64,000 bases of DNA from assembly GCF_017916515.1 (NCBI RefSeq), contig NZ_JAFMTA010000001.1, positions 1,911,127-1,975,126 on the forward strand, read 5' to 3'. The notes beneath the pieces were generated by a model. That model was not told where the DNA came from and did no database searches. It worked only from the letters and a program-made list of their open reading frames with translations. Made by a program: the position numbers and the translations under genes. This DNA is from Naasia sp. SYSU D00948 (GTDB taxonomy: Bacteria; Actinomycetota; Actinomycetes; Actinomycetales; Microbacteriaceae). Positions 62,756-64,000 of this stretch are shown piece by piece; positions within the stretch are counted from its first letter, which is position 1, and each line of letters starts with the position of its first letter.

Positions 62756-64000
62756 TCATCCGCCGGTTGTGCCTTCCTGGTTGACGGCCTGGTCCCGCCG
62801 CGGATGGGCTGACGCGCGGATCTCGGCACGGCCCTGTGCATACGCCAAGGTCTCGATCGCTGCGACGGCGCCCGTGATGGCCACGGCGATGGCGAGCGAC
62901 GCGAGCGCCGGCACAGCGGCACCCAGGGGGATGACGGCGATGAGCAGCGCGGCCGCACCGAGGCGCCAGGTCTTGAGTCGGCCGCCGGCCCTCCACCAGA
63001 ACGCCGCATGTCCCGCAAGGTAGAGGGAGGTGCCGCCGAAGAGGGCGACGCCGGCGAAGAGGCCAAGCGGATCGCTGTCGTTCACGTGGTGCATGGCCTG
63101 TTCCACACCGAGAGCCGAAAGCACGACGCCCGCGATGATGAGGAAGTGGAGATAGGTGTAGCCGTCGATGGCGAGGTTCGCCCGGTCGGCGCCTTTCCGG
63201 CGGGCGAGCTCGTGCTCGGCCGCGATGGCGACGACGTCGAAGTACAGCCACCAGAGCGCCACGGACAGGGCGATGGCGAGCAGCGAGCCGATCACGATCT
63301 CGGTGGTGATCGGTTCCTGCGCGACGCCGACGCCGATCGCCACGATCGACTCGCCCAGGGCGAGGATCACGATCAGCCCGAACCGCTCCGCCCAGTGCGC
63401 CGCCGAGTGCACGCGCCAGTTCCCGCCGTGACCGGTCAGGTAGGTGTACGCCACGTCGAGCGTCAACCCGAGGAGCCAGAGCCACGTCTGAGCCGGTCCG
63501 CCGACGATCGCGCCCGCGAGCACGAAGCCCGTGCCGAGGAACATGGCGACGAACGTCCGGAGCACCTGATCGCGGAGCGGACGGTCGTCCGCGGCGGCGC
63601 CGAGGTACAGCAGGAGGTGCGCGAGCCGGACCACTAGATAGGAGACGGCGAATACCAGCGGCGCGTGCAGACCGCCGGGGAAGTCCTCGAACGCCTCGGG
63701 GATGACGAGCGCCACGAGGAACATCGCCGCCATCGCGACCGACATCCCGACCCGGACCATCCCCTCGTCCACGAAGGTCTGGTTGGCGAGCCAGCTGTAG
63801 GAAACCCACGACCACCACAGGATTCCGAGGATGATCATGGCCTGGAGCACCCCGAGGGCGCTGTGGCTGTCCGACATGTAGTGGGTCACCTGCGTGAACG
63901 CGAAGACGAACACGAGGTCGAAGAACAGCTCGAATGTCGTGACTCGGTGTGACTCGTCTGAGGTGCGGAATCGAAGCGCCGCTCGGCGTTCTCGTCCTGG
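62756..64000 (-). CDS. LtrA-like low-temperature-requirement protein (5' end outside window)
   Basis: The last 414 residues of a polytopic membrane protein with about 11-12 TM helices. The TTFELFFDLVFVFAFTQVTH segment near the left of the protein and GESIVAIGVG, LWWLYFD and HFLIIAGVVLSALG are typical of bacterial LtrA proteins. Function unknown. The frame is open to base 64000, so the start lies beyond the edge. Confidence 0.85.
   Translation of the reverse strand, partial: PGRERRAALRFRTSDESHRVTTFELFFDLVFVFAFTQVTHYMSDSHSALGVLQAMIILGILWWSWVSYSWLANQTFVDEGMVRVGMSVAMAAMFLVALVIPEAFEDFPGGLHAPLVFAVSYLVVRLAHLLLYLGAAADDRPLRDQVLRTFVAMFLGTGFVLAGAIVGGPAQTWLWLLGLTLDVAYTYLTGHGGNWRVHSAAHWAERFGLIVILALGESIVAIGVGVAQEPITTEIVIGSLLAIALSVALWWLYFDVVAIAAEHELARRKGADRANLAIDGYTYLHFLIIAGVVLSALGVEQAMHHVNDSDPLGLFAGVALFGGTSLYLAGHAAFWWRAGGRLKTWRLGAAALLIAVIPLGAAVPALASLAIAVAITGAVAAIETLAYAQGRAEIRASAHPRRDQAVNQEGTTGG

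Overview
The window is chromosomal DNA from a very GC-rich actinobacterium. I infer the family Microbacteriaceae, genus undetermined. The grounds are the gene content (MrpA/B fusion, DUF6458-like protein, MMPL-YhgE pair, actinobacterial Pta, F420-type LLM oxidoreductase), frequent GTG starts, GTGA/ATGA stop-start overlaps, and many start codons lying only 6-9 nt after a TANNNT -10 box (leaderless genes). There are no phage, plasmid, IS or CRISPR signatures. The region is mostly core genome with two sugar-utilisation islands.

Region 1 (1-11.9 kb) is a glycan-degradation island: the end of an FAD oxidoreductase, a GH84-type hexosaminidase, a divergent TIM-barrel glycosidase resembling clan GH-D, a tandem double metallo-beta-lactamase-fold protein with a C-terminal Ig-like domain, a LacI regulator, a ROK sugar kinase lacking the usual zinc cysteines, a GmhA-like SIS isomerase and a GH38 alpha-mannosidase. 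Two near-identical LacI-type palindromes (2477-2490, 7480-7493) tie the parts into one regulon. I infer a substrate rich in mannose and N-acetylhexosamine, such as glycoprotein glycans.

Region 2 (12.1-19.1 kb) has three coupled small genes for membrane-anchored or Pro/Ala-rich proteins. A leaderless TetR with its own operator follows, driving an MMPL exporter and a YhgE/Pip-type protein. The MMPL protein carries about 210 extra C-terminal residues that read like a degenerate ABC ATPase. Region 3 (19.2-31.5 kb) has a sugar-phosphate isomerase-like protein, a fructosamine-kinase family protein, the Mrp Na+/H+ antiporter operon (AB-C-D-E-F-G), trehalose synthesis (otsA, otsB), an AlkD-like DNA repair protein and a DUF559 protein.

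Region 4 (31.6-49.6 kb) is core metabolism: ilvD, ilvB, ilvN, ilvC, two small membrane proteins, an OsmC protein, pta-ackA, serA, leuB, ilvE, an FAH-family hydrolase, gltX and a thioredoxin-reductase-like flavoprotein. Region 5 (49.7-55.3 kb) has a NarL-type two-component system divergent from a CPBP protein, tRNA-Gln(CTG), a frameshifted RibD/DHFR-like gene and an LLM oxidoreductase. Region 6 (55.4-64 kb) is an arabinoside-utilisation island: ABC sugar transporter (binding protein and two permeases, no ATPase), GH51 arabinofuranosidase, a probable gene remnant, a GntR regulator and a divergent enolase-superfamily dehydratase. An LtrA protein runs off the right edge.

A recurring feature is a set of long intergenic palindromes of about 57-60 nt in at least three sequence families (728-794 and 36883-36940; 29685-29743, 30470-30528 and 31488-31546; 35744-35800 and 47090-47146), plus a cluster of a fourth motif at 11939-12083. 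They sit at gene ends, look like bidirectional terminators or REPIN-like elements, and are the least explained structure here.
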